DNA from: CALKCV01 sp964609515
GTDB lineage: Bacteria > Cyanobacteriota > Cyanobacteriia > Cyanobacteriales > Microcoleaceae
Assembly (NCBI GenBank): GCA_964609515.1
Contig: CAZSTZ010000002.1
Span: 1 to 64,000, forward strand
Direction of reading: 5' to 3'
Length of the DNA stretch: 64,000 nucleotides
Shown here: positions 26,728 through 34,592 of the stretch, one piece after another
Layout of the letters: every line of letters begins with the position of its first letter
Numbering within the stretch: the first letter of the stretch is position 1
Position numbers and translations under genes: made by a program
The notes under the pieces: model-generated
The model's database searches: none
What the model saw: the letters and a program-made list of their open reading frames with translations, nothing else
Told to the model about the DNA's origin: nothing

Positions 26728-27258
26728 CTACTTAGTTAAATAACCCATTGTCTCCAAATTAGAAATTATTTTAGCTACGCTTTCTTCCACAGTTTCTTTG
26801 TCGGTGTAGCAAATAATTTCTGGGTTATCTGGTTCCTCGTAAGGATCGTCGATGCCCGTGAAATTTTTAATTTCCCCTGCCCTTGCTTTAGCGTACAATC
26901 CTTTAACATCCCGTTCTTCGCAGACTTCTAAAGGCGCTTTGATGTAAACTTCGATAAAGTTCTCGTACAGCTCTCGAAGTTTATTTCGTATTGATTTGTA
27001 GGGGCTAATCGCTGCCGTAATTGCGATGACACCATTGCGACTTAGGAGATTAGCAACAAATCCAATTCGGAGAATATTAGTATCGCGGTCTTCTTTGCTA
27101 AAAGTTAAGCCTTTTGATAGATTAGTGCGGACGATATCTCCGTCTAATATTTCTACCTTTCGATTTCTGGCTTTTAGTTCTTTTTCTACCAGTTTACTGA
27201 TGGTACTTTTTCCGGCTCCACTTAAACCGGTAAACCACAAAATTGCGCCTTTTTCCAT
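26728..27258 (-). CDS. cysC: Adenylyl-sulfate kinase
   Basis: CysC phosphorylates adenosine 5'-phosphosulfate to PAPS, the activated sulfate used in assimilation and by sulfotransferases. At 176 residues it is the usual length. It has the P-loop WFTGLSGAGKSTIS (residues 9-22), the DGDIVRTNLSKGLTFSKEDR substrate segment, the NGVIAITAAISPYKSIR strand and the EVCEERDVKGLYAKARAGEI lid. In the canonical family the last reads DPKGLYK; here it is DVKGLYA, a mild variation. The gene is 93 bp upstream of the wzc gene on the same strand, so they may be co-transcribed. Confidence 0.93.
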   Translation of the reverse strand: MEKGAILWFTGLSGAGKSTISKLVEKELKARNRKVEILDGDIVRTNLSKGLTFSKEDRDTNILRIGFVANLLSRNGVIAITAAISPYKSIRNKLRELYENFIEVYIKAPLEVCEERDVKGLYAKARAGEIKNFTGIDDPYEEPDNPEIICYTDKETVEESVAKIISNLETMGYLTK

Positions 27259-27768
27259 TGTTTTTGCTGCTTGCTAGTTCTTGATTTTTTGTTTGATAAC
27301 TGAAGGGTTTAGCTGCTCAAAAAAACTTTAGTTTTTCCCAGCTAACTCTATTTCTCCTCGAAAGATTAGGAGAAAGACTAGGATTAACTAAAACTTAATA
27401 AATGCACCCTAATCAGGGATAGTTTACTTCGGGAGCCAGTCACTTTTGAAATAAACCAGGGAGAGCTACTAAGGCAATTCTCTTTTAGAATTAACAATTG
27501 ACAAAAAGCGGTCAATTGTTGGCTTTCTTCAAAACACCAGATGCACCTGCTGACTTCCACCCGTTGACTAAAGGAGCTAACCCAAGAGAGATTTTACACG
27601 CTCGATCGCTTTCTTGACAAAAGGAAGCTACTTGTGGCTAATCTTAATTTTGCTTGACAAATCGCCCGCGATGTGGTAGCGGCTGGAGAGCGTTCGCCAG
27701 CAGTTGCTTTTAAGGCCACGAGAAAGTGTCCCAAGATTTGAGCTAGAAATCCTGACAGACAAGTGAAA
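27259..27768. other. Intergenic region upstream of patX and cysC
   Basis: This 510-bp divergent spacer must hold the promoters of cysC (leftward) and patX (rightward). It contains a dispersed repeat at 27491-27547 (AACAATTGACAAAAAGCGGT, GGCTTTCTTCAAAA, GATGCACC), kin to the copies at 9483 and 22581. It also contains a small hairpin, GCTGG...CCAGC, near 27680-27706. No coding sequence and no NtcA-type GTA-N8-TAC box were recognised. Confidence 0.5.
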
Positions 27769-27802
27769 GTCCGTATCAGGTAATAGATACCCTGAGACGG
27801 AC
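27769..27802. promoter_or_regulatory. 12-bp inverted repeat just upstream of the patX start
   Basis: GTCCGTATCAGG (27769-27780) and CCTGAGACGGAC (27791-27802) pair at 11 of 12 positions around a 10-base loop. The right arm ends 7 bases before the ATG. No Shine-Dalgarno sequence is seen between them, so the hairpin lies where the ribosome would bind. It could be a repressor operator or an RNA hairpin that limits translation; both are inference. Confidence 0.6.
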
Positions 27803-27809
27803 ACTAACT

Positions 27810-28100
27810 ATGCAAACCTACAAAACTATTGTAATATCAAGCTTAATATTTTTGGGCGGGGTTACAGGAGCTCAAGCCTTAGAAGTCAATAATAGCTTGG
27901 AATCAGCTACAGCCTTCTATATGGGCTCCGCTCAAGTTACTCATAAAGGGCCAACTGACCCTCCTCCTGGAGCAGGAGCTCGGAGCTTTAGAAATTCGGA
28001 AATTCAACCAAACAGACCTGGACAGAGGTCTGCCTACCCTCAAGAAAGGGGTAGCGGACGAGATGAAGTTCCCGGGCACATATTATTCAATGCTTCATAG
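27810..28100 (+). CDS. patX: PatX, RGSGR-containing inhibitor precursor of HetR
   Basis: This 96-residue secreted precursor has a signal peptide at residues 1-23 (MQTYKTIVISSLIFLGGVTG, with a likely AQA cleavage site). A Pro/Gly/Arg-rich linker follows, and near the C-terminus ERGSGR (RGSGR at residues 80-84, codons 28047-28061). RGSGR is the pentapeptide of PatS and of the PatX family, which binds the hood of HetR and blocks its DNA binding. PatX genes are known to lie next to hetR in filamentous cyanobacteria, and here hetR follows 387 bp downstream on the same strand. The peptide is probably processed and exported as a cell-to-cell signal. The tail DEVPGHILFNAS after the pentapeptide must be removed or tolerated. 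A terminator follows the gene, so it is transcribed separately from hetR. Confidence 0.9.
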   Translation: MQTYKTIVISSLIFLGGVTGAQALEVNNSLESATAFYMGSAQVTHKGPTDPPPGAGARSFRNSEIQPNRPGQRSAYPQERGSGRDEVPGHILFNAS

Positions 28101-28160
28101 GATGGTCTCGGTCCCCCTTGCACCCTCTCTTTTATAAATTAACACAAAACTGAATCTTCG

Positions 28161-28197
28161 CCATTAACCCCACAAATAAATTGGGGTTAATGGTGCT
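28161..28197 (+). terminator. Hairpin terminator after patX
   Basis: CCATTAACCCCA (28161-28172) and TGGGGTTAATGG (28182-28193) form a perfect 12-bp stem with a nine-base A/T loop, followed by TGCTTTTGC. The U tract is short but the stem is strong. It separates patX from hetR. Confidence 0.8.
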
Positions 28198-28487
28198 TTT
28201 GCTATGTTATAATCTTAAATAAGTAATGAGGTCACGGGGAAATCGAGGGTGCAACAATCTACTAGAATAGCCAAAAGCTCGCGTATCTGCGATTGCGCCC
28301 GCGCCAACACAGGCGAGATTCCTCTTCTCTTCCTGTTTTTAAGATGGCCTCAGGTGAATTGGCGCGGGTATAGTTGCTGACTGGGTTTGTAGAATTAGAG
28401 CATCGCTCTAGTCAGCTAATGGTTAATTAACAAGGGAGGAGAGTAAAATTCCTCTGCCTACTAGAGTTTGCTATTTCGGGGATTGTG
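28198..28487 (+). promoter_or_regulatory. hetR upstream region
   Basis: This 290-bp non-coding leader between the patX terminator and hetR presumably holds the hetR promoter. It contains GCGCGGGTATAG and a GGGAGGAGAG purine tract about 45 bases before the start. GCGCCAAC and TTGGCGC, about 50 bases apart (near 28303 and 28358), could pair as a long-range stem. In heterocyst formers hetR has several promoters, including autoregulated ones; none can be assigned here by eye. Confidence 0.4.
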
Positions 28488-29405
28488 ATGAAAAACGACA
28501 CGATCGATCAAAAGGATCTGATCAAAAGCCTTAGCCCTAGCGCTATGGATCAGATAATGCTTTATTTGGCCTTTAGTGCCATGAGAACCAGCGGGCACCG
28601 CCACGGGGCTTTTTTGGATGCGGCGGCGACGGCGGCTAAGTGTGCCATTTACACGACTTATATCGAGCAAGGTCAAAACTTGCGGATGACGGGACATCTT
28701 CACCACATCGAACCCAAACGGGTGAAGGCCATCGTTCAAGAAGTGGAAGAAGCTCTGACTAAGGGGAAACTTTTAAAAATGCTGGGTTCGACGGAACCTC
28801 GCTATCTCATTCAGTTTCCTTATGTCTGGCTGGAACAATATCCTTGGATGCCGGGTCGTTCGCGGGTTCCAGGTACTAATCTTACGAATGAAGAGAAGCG
28901 ACAAATTGAAGGCAAGCTTCCGCCTAATCTGCCGGATGCTAGGTTGATTAATTCTTTTCAGTTCATGGAGTTAATCGAATTTTTGCACAGGCGCTCTCAG
29001 GAAGATTTGCCTCCAGAAAGACGAATGCCCCTCAGCGAAGCTTTAACAGAACACATTAAACGTCGCCTGCTTTTTTCTGGCACTGTTACTAAGATTGATT
29101 CTCCCTGGGGAATGCCTTATTATGCCCTCACTCGCTCTACTTATTCCCCTGAGGACCAGGAAGAGCGTACTTACATTATGGTTGAGGAGACGGCCCGCTA
29201 TTTCCGGATGATGAAGGATTGGGCCGAACGCGAAGGTAATGTCATGCGAGTTTTGGAGGAGCTGGATATTCCAGAAGACCGCATCGACAGAGCTATGGAA
29301 GAATTAGATGAAGTTATTAGGGAATGGGCCGATCGCTATCACAAACGCGGCGGTAAGACAATGGTTGTACAAATGACTTTTGGTTCTAAAGACTTTGACT
29401 TTTGA
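28488..29405 (+). CDS. hetR: HetR, master regulator of filament differentiation
   Basis: HetR is the DNA-binding regulator needed for heterocyst development in nitrogen-fixing filaments, and it is also widespread in non-heterocystous filamentous species. The 305-residue product is full length. The helix-turn-helix region is near-invariant (SPSAMDQIMLYLAFSAMRTS then GHRHGAFLDAAATAAKCAIY). The flap domain includes YVWLEQYPWMPGRSRVPG. The hood has RVLEELD (residues 254-260), matching the acidic EELD patch that binds the RGSGR peptide in Anabaena HetR. The ATG at 28488 is preferred; a GTG directly before it is also in frame. The upstream patX gene supplies the matching inhibitor. No nitrogen-fixation genes are in the window, so heterocyst formation cannot be claimed. 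Confidence 0.97.
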   Translation: MKNDTIDQKDLIKSLSPSAMDQIMLYLAFSAMRTSGHRHGAFLDAAATAAKCAIYTTYIEQGQNLRMTGHLHHIEPKRVKAIVQEVEEALTKGKLLKMLGSTEPRYLIQFPYVWLEQYPWMPGRSRVPGTNLTNEEKRQIEGKLPPNLPDARLINSFQFMELIEFLHRRSQEDLPPERRMPLSEALTEHIKRRLLFSGTVTKIDSPWGMPYYALTRSTYSPEDQEERTYIMVEETARYFRMMKDWAEREGNVMRVLEELDIPEDRIDRAMEELDEVIREWADRYHKRGGKTMVVQMTFGSKDFDF

Positions 29406-29453
29406 AGATTAATTAAAAGGTCAATTTTAAGCTTAAGATTCCAAGTGGCTATA

Positions 29454-29486
29454 AAACCCGGTTTCATCCAGAAACCGGGTTTTTGG
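29454..29486. terminator. Palindrome acting as terminator after hetR
   Basis: AAACCCGGTTTC and GAAACCGGGTTT form a 12-bp stem around ATCCA, followed by TTGGTTTT. This is a member of the dispersed palindrome family in terminator position between convergent genes (hetR and the restriction gene). Confidence 0.75.
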
Positions 29487-29554
29487 TTTTAAGTACCCGC
29501 GCAAAATTAATTCCGAACAGCTCATGTTGCCTGTTCGGTATGCCTGTTCGGTAT

Positions 29555-32344
29555 CTACATCTTTGGTGAAAATGTAGCTTTTTCTAAAATCCGAATTAAA
29601 TCTGTAGAATTTCTGGAGACGGCCCACTGCCATTTACCAAAGCTTCCATCTAGATTGACTGTTTTGACCCATTCATCTAAATACTTCCTTTTAATTAGAT
29701 CTCGATCGCTATCCCGACCTTGGGTTTCTAAGATTAAAAAGGTGTCGTTTTTTAACTGGATTAAAAAATCCGGTCGATATTTGCGGACCACTCCTTTAAA
29801 TAGATAAAAGATTTCCAAACCAAAACGATCGCTTTTGGCCCAACCTTTAACGTTGGGGTTGCGATCTAGTTCCCAAGCTTCTGAAGCGATCCAGGCAGTG
29901 TCGAGGGTGCAACAATTAATGTGGGATTTTTTGGTGTATTGGCAGGGTTTACCGGCGTACCAAACGGGCATCTCTCCTGTGGAAAGGATGGGGCGATCGC
30001 GATCGAATATGGGTACGGATGATTCGCGATTTTCTACGAAGAAAGCTGGCAATAAATGGCTATAAATTTTACTCAGATTTAAGCCGATTATGGTCCGACG
30101 TTTTAATTCGTCTTCTGCTAAGATGTTAGGATAAATTTTGATTTTATCTGAGTTAATAAATTCTTCGATAATGACAATTAACTGAGATAATAACGATTCT
30201 TTTTTTCCTTTCCAATTTGGTAAGAGGCGATGGAAGAGTTCTCTTGCGGTTTCAAAGATTATTTTTTGCAAGCGAAAATTTTCGGCTAAAATGTGCCAGT
30301 CGATAAAAGAGATTTTGCTTACATCTGGTGCTAATGCTGTTAAGCTACTCATTTCTTCAGCATTTAGTTCTAAGGGTTCTAGCTGGTTAATTGCTAGTTT
30401 TAATACGGAACTATAAATCCGTTCTATCCTAATAATATTCGGCCATTTTATCTCGTATTGTTTTTTTTCTGAAACTGGTTTGATTTCGGTTTTAGGAGTT
30501 GGGGGCGGTGGCGGGATATCTTCTCCCGACTCGTGGGGTAAAAAGGTAAAAGGAACGCCGAATATGTTAACGTATTCTGGCTCTAACAATCCCGTTTCTG
30601 GATTGATTTCATAAGCGGTTCTTCTCAAACCTCTGCCTACTACTTGTTCGCACAATAATTGACTGGAAAATGCCCGCAAACCCATAATATGAGTGACGGT
30701 TTTGGCATCCCAACCTTCGGACAGCATTCCCACGGAAATTACTTGTTGAATTTGTTCGCCGGGTTTGCCAACTTGACCGACGGTATCGACTATTTGCCTT
30801 AAAAATTCTCCTTGTTCTTTTTTGGGAATTTTGCGTTTTGTTGAGGTTTTAGAACGGCTATTTGTTTTGCCAGATTTGGCTTTTATCGTAACTTCCGATT
30901 CTTGAGATTCTGCTGCATTTAATACTTTTGAATCTACTTGCAATGTTAGTTCTGAGTCGCACAATTCATTGATGTTAATTTGCTGGCGATCGAAAGCGTA
31001 TTTTATTCGGGCAGAGGTTTCGGTTCGATTGGCAACTGTAATCATTACTGGGGGGGTAGAAAAACCTGCTTTTTTCCAAGCTTTTGCTGTTTCCAACCAA
31101 TCTTTTCCCAATAGATAATAACCGTTTAATACTAAATCTGGAAGGGGTTCTTCTGGGGTTGCTTTGCGACCTAGATTTTCTTTAACTTCGGAATCTTTGT
31201 AAAGATGATAGAAGCGGGATTTATATTCTTTAGTTAATTGACCGTCGTCGCGAATTACGACTCTGGGGGTTTTAACTAATCCAGATTCTATGGCATCGTT
31301 CAAGCCAAAATCGCTAATTATCCAATTAAATAAGGTTTCTCCTTTGCTTTTTCTGCCAGAAGGAGTGAAGGGGGTGGCGGAGAAATCGAAACAGCTAAGA
31401 ATGCCCCGTGCTTGATGAATGCGATCGCAACCTCCGATCCATTTAGTAGCTTCTTCGATTTCATCTTTTGCTACGCCTTTAATTTTCGACTGGGGCGGTA
31501 TCCGCCAGGCGTGATGTGCTTCGTCGTTAATAATAACAATATTGCGCCCTCTGGCAATTTCTCCTAATACTTTTCTGGCAAAAGCTTCGTGACTTTTAGG
31601 CCCTCTTTTATCGACGCTTTTTCTTTGATAAATGATATTTTCCGTATCCCAATTTAAAGCCTGCCAATTTTCGATTAAGATTTTCCCTTGATGCAGTTTA
31701 TCTAATAAACCCAAAGGAACGAGATTAAAAGCTTGATAATAATTTTCTGGGTTGGAGGGCAGCAATACTTGGAGGCGTTTTTTGACTGTTAAACCGGGGG
31801 CAACGACAAAAATATATTTGGAAAAACGAGTATCTTGAGAATGAATTACTTTATTGAGAATTTGCCAAGCAATTAACATCGACATGACTAATGTTTTCCC
31901 CGAACCGGTCGCCATTTTGCAACAAAAACGGGGGAAAAGACCGCCGTCGGAAGGTATTTCTATGCCGGTGCGACTTTCTGGGGGTGATTCTGTTAGCCAA
32001 ATGATGGTTTCTATTGCTTCTAACTGACAAAAAAAGAAGCGTCGATTTTGTCTTTCTTCTAAGTTGTACCAGTGTTCTAAAAGTCTTTTGGTAACGCCGC
32101 TAACTCCTGGATATTTTGCTTCTCGCCACTCTTTAACTCGGGGGCGAATTTGATTTACGAGGGGAATTTCGACAAATTTTCCGGGGTCATTGAAGGATTT
32201 TGATTTGGCGGAGGCGATGGTGTATCCTGCGGGGCGTCTGCCTTCTTCTCTGCTGAAAAGGCGGGTTTGGGGGTGGTATTTCCAATGATATTTTGGTTCT
32301 TCGTAGGGGGAGTTAATTATCAGGCGGTCTATGGTTGTTTGCAT
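29555..32344 (-). CDS. Solitary type III-like restriction enzyme Res subunit (BPTD_3080-like)
   Basis: This 929-residue superfamily 2 helicase-nuclease has Walker A in CKMATGSGKTLVMSM (near 150), the DEAH box in VIINDEAHHAWRI (near 275), FDFSATPFTPSG near 325, and the late motif CEQVVGRGLRRTAYEI near 570. The C-terminal nuclease-like region reads YRPDFLIQLKNDTFLILETQ. That is close to the PD...ExK pattern, but the expected Lys is Gln (ETQG). No Mod methyltransferase gene is next to it, so it may be a stand-alone defence or repair protein or have a distant partner. Neighbours are hetR and msrB. Helicase assignment is firm; restriction function is inferred. Confidence 0.85.
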   Translation of the reverse strand: MQTTIDRLIINSPYEEPKYHWKYHPQTRLFSREEGRRPAGYTIASAKSKSFNDPGKFVEIPLVNQIRPRVKEWREAKYPGVSGVTKRLLEHWYNLEERQNRRFFFCQLEAIETIIWLTESPPESRTGIEIPSDGGLFPRFCCKMATGSGKTLVMSMLIAWQILNKVIHSQDTRFSKYIFVVAPGLTVKKRLQVLLPSNPENYYQAFNLVPLGLLDKLHQGKILIENWQALNWDTENIIYQRKSVDKRGPKSHEAFARKVLGEIARGRNIVIINDEAHHAWRIPPQSKIKGVAKDEIEEATKWIGGCDRIHQARGILSCFDFSATPFTPSGRKSKGETLFNWIISDFGLNDAIESGLVKTPRVVIRDDGQLTKEYKSRFYHLYKDSEVKENLGRKATPEEPLPDLVLNGYYLLGKDWLETAKAWKKAGFSTPPVMITVANRTETSARIKYAFDRQQININELCDSELTLQVDSKVLNAAESQESEVTIKAKSGKTNSRSKTSTKRKIPKKEQGEFLRQIVDTVGQVGKPGEQIQQVISVGMLSEGWDAKTVTHIMGLRAFSSQLLCEQVVGRGLRRTAYEINPETGLLEPEYVNIFGVPFTFLPHESGEDIPPPPPTPKTEIKPVSEKKQYEIKWPNIIRIERIYSSVLKLAINQLEPLELNAEEMSSLTALAPDVSKISFIDWHILAENFRLQKIIFETARELFHRLLPNWKGKKESLLSQLIVIIEEFINSDKIKIYPNILAEDELKRRTIIGLNLSKIYSHLLPAFFVENRESSVPIFDRDRPILSTGEMPVWYAGKPCQYTKKSHINCCTLDTAWIASEAWELDRNPNVKGWAKSDRFGLEIFYLFKGVVRKYRPDFLIQLKNDTFLILETQGRDSDRDLIKRKYLDEWVKTVNLDGSFGKWQWAVSRNSTDLIRILEKATFSPKM

Positions 32345-32407
32345 GGTTTAATTGGACAGTTTAGTTGGAGCTTACTATTATAGCAGGCGATCGCTTTATG
32401 GTTCCCC

Positions 32408-32492
32408 AGAAACCAGGTTTTTTAGAAAAACCTGGTTTCTAGAGGATGTTCCTTTCCCAGAAACCGGGTTTTGCCGAAATTACCCGGTTTCT
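32408..32492. repeat. Two adjacent dispersed palindromes
   Basis: One palindrome of CCAGG/CCTGG type (32408-32440) and one of CCGGG/CCCGG type (32459-32492) lie between the divergent restriction and msrB genes. Confidence 0.85.
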
Positions 32493-32546
32493 AGATTCCC
32501 GCTTATGTTATAATAACGAAAGTCCATCATTAAAAAGTTGAAAAAC

Positions 32547-32942
32547 ATGGTTGAGAAAGTTAAAAAATCTGACAAAGAGTGGCAGGAACAGCTAACGCCG
32601 GAACAGTTTAAAGTTACCCGCAAAAAGGGAACGGAAAGAGCGTTTACCGGTCAATACCACGACAATAAAGAGCAGGGTATTTATAAATGTATTTGTTGCG
32701 GAACGGAGTTATTTAGTTCCGATACTAAATTTGATTCTGGAACCGGTTGGCCGAGTTTTTACAAACCGGTAAATGAGGAGAATGTTAAGGAGGAACAAGA
32801 TAACAGTTTCTTCATGCGACGAACGGAGGTTTTGTGCGATGTTTGCGATGCCCATTTAGGTCACGTTTTCCCCGACGGTCCTCGACCTACCGGTCTGCGT
32901 TATTGTATTAATTCGGCGTCTCTTGATTTTGAGAAAAAATAG
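32547..32942 (+). CDS. msrB: Peptide-methionine (R)-S-oxide reductase
   Basis: MsrB reduces the R-epimer of methionine sulfoxide in proteins. The 131-residue product has both zinc CxxC pairs (CICCGTELF and CDVCDAHLGHVFPDG), the substrate segment SGTGWPSFYKPV and the catalytic Cys in GLRYCINSASL. The ATG at 32547 gives the usual N-terminus; the upstream TTG in frame is less likely. It is probably a single-gene unit, followed by a double hairpin at 32951-32998. Confidence 0.95.
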   Translation: MVEKVKKSDKEWQEQLTPEQFKVTRKKGTERAFTGQYHDNKEQGIYKCICCGTELFSSDTKFDSGTGWPSFYKPVNEENVKEEQDNSFFMRRTEVLCDVCDAHLGHVFPDGPRPTGLRYCINSASLDFEKK

Positions 32943-32950
32943 CGATCGTA

Positions 32951-32998
32951 AACAGGCAAGATGCCTGTTCTACGGTAGGACAGGCATCTTGCCTGTCC
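32951..32998. repeat. Double hairpin, AACAGGCA/TGCCTGTT and GGACAGGCA/TGCCTGTCC
   Basis: Two consecutive short hairpins are also mirror images of each other, so the whole 48-bp unit can fold as one long stem. It follows msrB and may terminate it, though no U tract is present. It looks like a dispersed repeat family. Confidence 0.7.
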
Positions 32999-33057
32999 GC
33001 TAATTAATTGACCTGCGGGTTTTATTCCGAAAACATACCAAAGATTATGTAACAAAA

Positions 33058-33468
33058 ATGCCTAAATATCCAAAAGTTTATCGACTATCTCGTCGTGGTA
33101 ATTTGCTACTAACATCAGGCACCTTTGGTTCCAAAAAACAGGGTTTTTTTGGTAGGGGACGTTTGTTAATAGATACAGGGAGCAGCTACACGATATTACC
33201 TGTTAAAATTTTAGAAGAGTTAGGTTACGATTTGCGCAATCCTGTACGCAGGGAAAATCTTATTACAGGACAGGGAGAAATCTATGTTCCAGTGATTAGT
33301 GTATCTTGGTTTAACTCTTTAGGGCAGTCCGCAAAAAATTTTGAAATAGCTGCCTATAATCTTCCCAAAGTCACTCGTGTAGATGGCATCCTTGGTATGA
33401 ACTTTCTCTTGAATTTTCAGGCAGTTATTTCTGTTGCTGATGCCGAGATTAGTTTTCAACAAAAATAG
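33058..33468 (+). CDS. Retropepsin-like aspartic protease
   Basis: This 136-residue protein has one retropepsin active-site motif, LLIDTGSSYTILPV (about residues 41-54), and the hydrophobic-Gly motif GILGMNFLLNFQAVIS near the end. Both match the single-domain, dimeric retropepsin-like family. No signal peptide or membrane segment is seen. Such genes are common in cyanobacteria as free-standing units of unknown substrate. It sits upstream of a small gene and the men genes, 78 bp before the former, possibly in one transcript. Confidence 0.85.
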   Translation: MPKYPKVYRLSRRGNLLLTSGTFGSKKQGFFGRGRLLIDTGSSYTILPVKILEELGYDLRNPVRRENLITGQGEIYVPVISVSWFNSLGQSAKNFEIAAYNLPKVTRVDGILGMNFLLNFQAVISVADAEISFQQK

Positions 33469-33546
33469 TATTTTTGCCTAGCATAGACATTAGAGGTGTG
33501 TATGCTGGTAACTCAAAAGCAAACAATTTTTAAGAGGTATTTCAAT

Positions 33547-33789
33547 ATGAACAAACCAACAACAATTGAAAGACTAACCCTAGAAGAAATGTACGAAAAA
33601 TATCCCGAACAATGGCTTTTAATTGCAGACCCAGAACTAGATGAAGAACTCAATGTAATTCGCGGAGAAGTGGTACTGGCATCGGAAGACCGCGACGATA
33701 TTTACGACAATCTTCATTTAAGAAATGGCAAATCTTTTGCCATAGAACATACTGGGGAGTGGCCAGAAGACCTCCACTTGCTCTTATAA
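33547..33789 (+). CDS. Small conserved hypothetical protein
   Basis: The ATG at 33547 has AGAGG upstream and gives 80 residues (MNKPTTIERLTLEEMYEKYP); an alternative start at 33496 adds 17 poorly supported residues. It is acidic, with the segment EQWLLIADPELDEELNVIRG, then EVVLASEDRDDIYDN. It resembles short cyanobacterial proteins found next to retropepsin-like proteases. That association is from memory and not certain. Its stop is one base before menH, so the two are translationally close. Confidence 0.7.
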   Translation: MNKPTTIERLTLEEMYEKYPEQWLLIADPELDEELNVIRGEVVLASEDRDDIYDNLHLRNGKSFAIEHTGEWPEDLHLLL

Positions 33790-33790
33790 A

Positions 33791-34588
33791 ATGACAGAAC
33801 AAAAACCTTATCAATTTCATTACTCTTTAACTGGCAATAAAAACAATCCAGTAATTCTTTTATTACATGGTTTTATGGGGAATGGCAGCGATTTTATCGA
33901 GGTTATTCCCTTTTTAGCAAAAAAGTTTTATTGCCTAACTGTCGATTTGCCGGGACACGGAAAAACTCGAATTAACGGCGGCGACGAAAATTACACGATG
34001 CCAAAGACTGCCCGAGAATTGATTAATCTCCTTGACTTTTTAGGGATTAATAAATGTTATTTATTCGGTTATTCTATGGGTGGCAGACTGGCATTGTATT
34101 TAACGGTTAATTTTCCCCGGCGGTTTGAGAAAGTCATCCTCGAATCTGCTTCGCCTGGGTTGAACACTGAAGAAGAGCGGTATTGCCGCATCTCCTCCGA
34201 TTTTCTACTTGCAAATAAATTAGAAACTACGGATTTTAAAGAGTTTTTATTAAACTGGTACGACTTGCCCCTATTTCAATCTTTATCCCAACATCCAAAC
34301 TTTGAAAAAATGCTGCAACGACGGTTACAAAATAACCCGTTTGAGTTAGCAAAATCTCTCCGCAACATGGGAACTGGAAATCAACCTTCTCTCTGGGAAA
34401 AACTCCCAGAAGTTAAAATTCCTCTGTTGTTGTTAGTAGGAGAAATGGATAATAAATTTCTCGCAATTAATTCGGAAATGGCGCGTTTGTTGCCAGAGGT
34501 AAAGATGCAAATTATCCCCGATACCGGCCATAACATTCATCTGGAAAATCCCCAACTTTGGGTCGAAGATATAATTAATTTTGCGTAA
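33791..34588 (+). CDS. menH: MenH, SHCHC synthase (alpha/beta hydrolase)
   Basis: This 265-residue alpha/beta hydrolase removes pyruvate from SEPHCHC to give SHCHC in phylloquinone/menaquinone synthesis. It has the oxyanion HGFMGNGSDF segment, the nucleophile elbow LFGYSMGGRLALYL (Ser near 96), the acid in LVGEMDNKF and the catalytic His in DTGHNIHLENP. The next gene, menC, starts 4 bp after its stop and menE follows, so context and motifs agree. Confidence 0.92.
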   Translation: MTEQKPYQFHYSLTGNKNNPVILLLHGFMGNGSDFIEVIPFLAKKFYCLTVDLPGHGKTRINGGDENYTMPKTARELINLLDFLGINKCYLFGYSMGGRLALYLTVNFPRRFEKVILESASPGLNTEEERYCRISSDFLLANKLETTDFKEFLLNWYDLPLFQSLSQHPNFEKMLQRRLQNNPFELAKSLRNMGTGNQPSLWEKLPEVKIPLLLLVGEMDNKFLAINSEMARLLPEVKMQIIPDTGHNIHLENPQLWVEDIINFA

Positions 34589-34592
34589 ATAA

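Noticed and set aside
27259..27768. NtcA site upstream of patX
   Set aside because: No GTA-N8-TAC with a spaced -10 box was found by eye.
27769..27802. Inverted repeat as a known HetR operator
   Set aside because: It does not resemble the GGGGTCTAACCCC core reported upstream of hetP; binding by HetR is only a hypothesis.
28488..29405. HetR as proof of heterocyst formation
   Set aside because: hetR and patX occur in many filamentous species without heterocysts, and no nitrogen-fixation genes are in the window.
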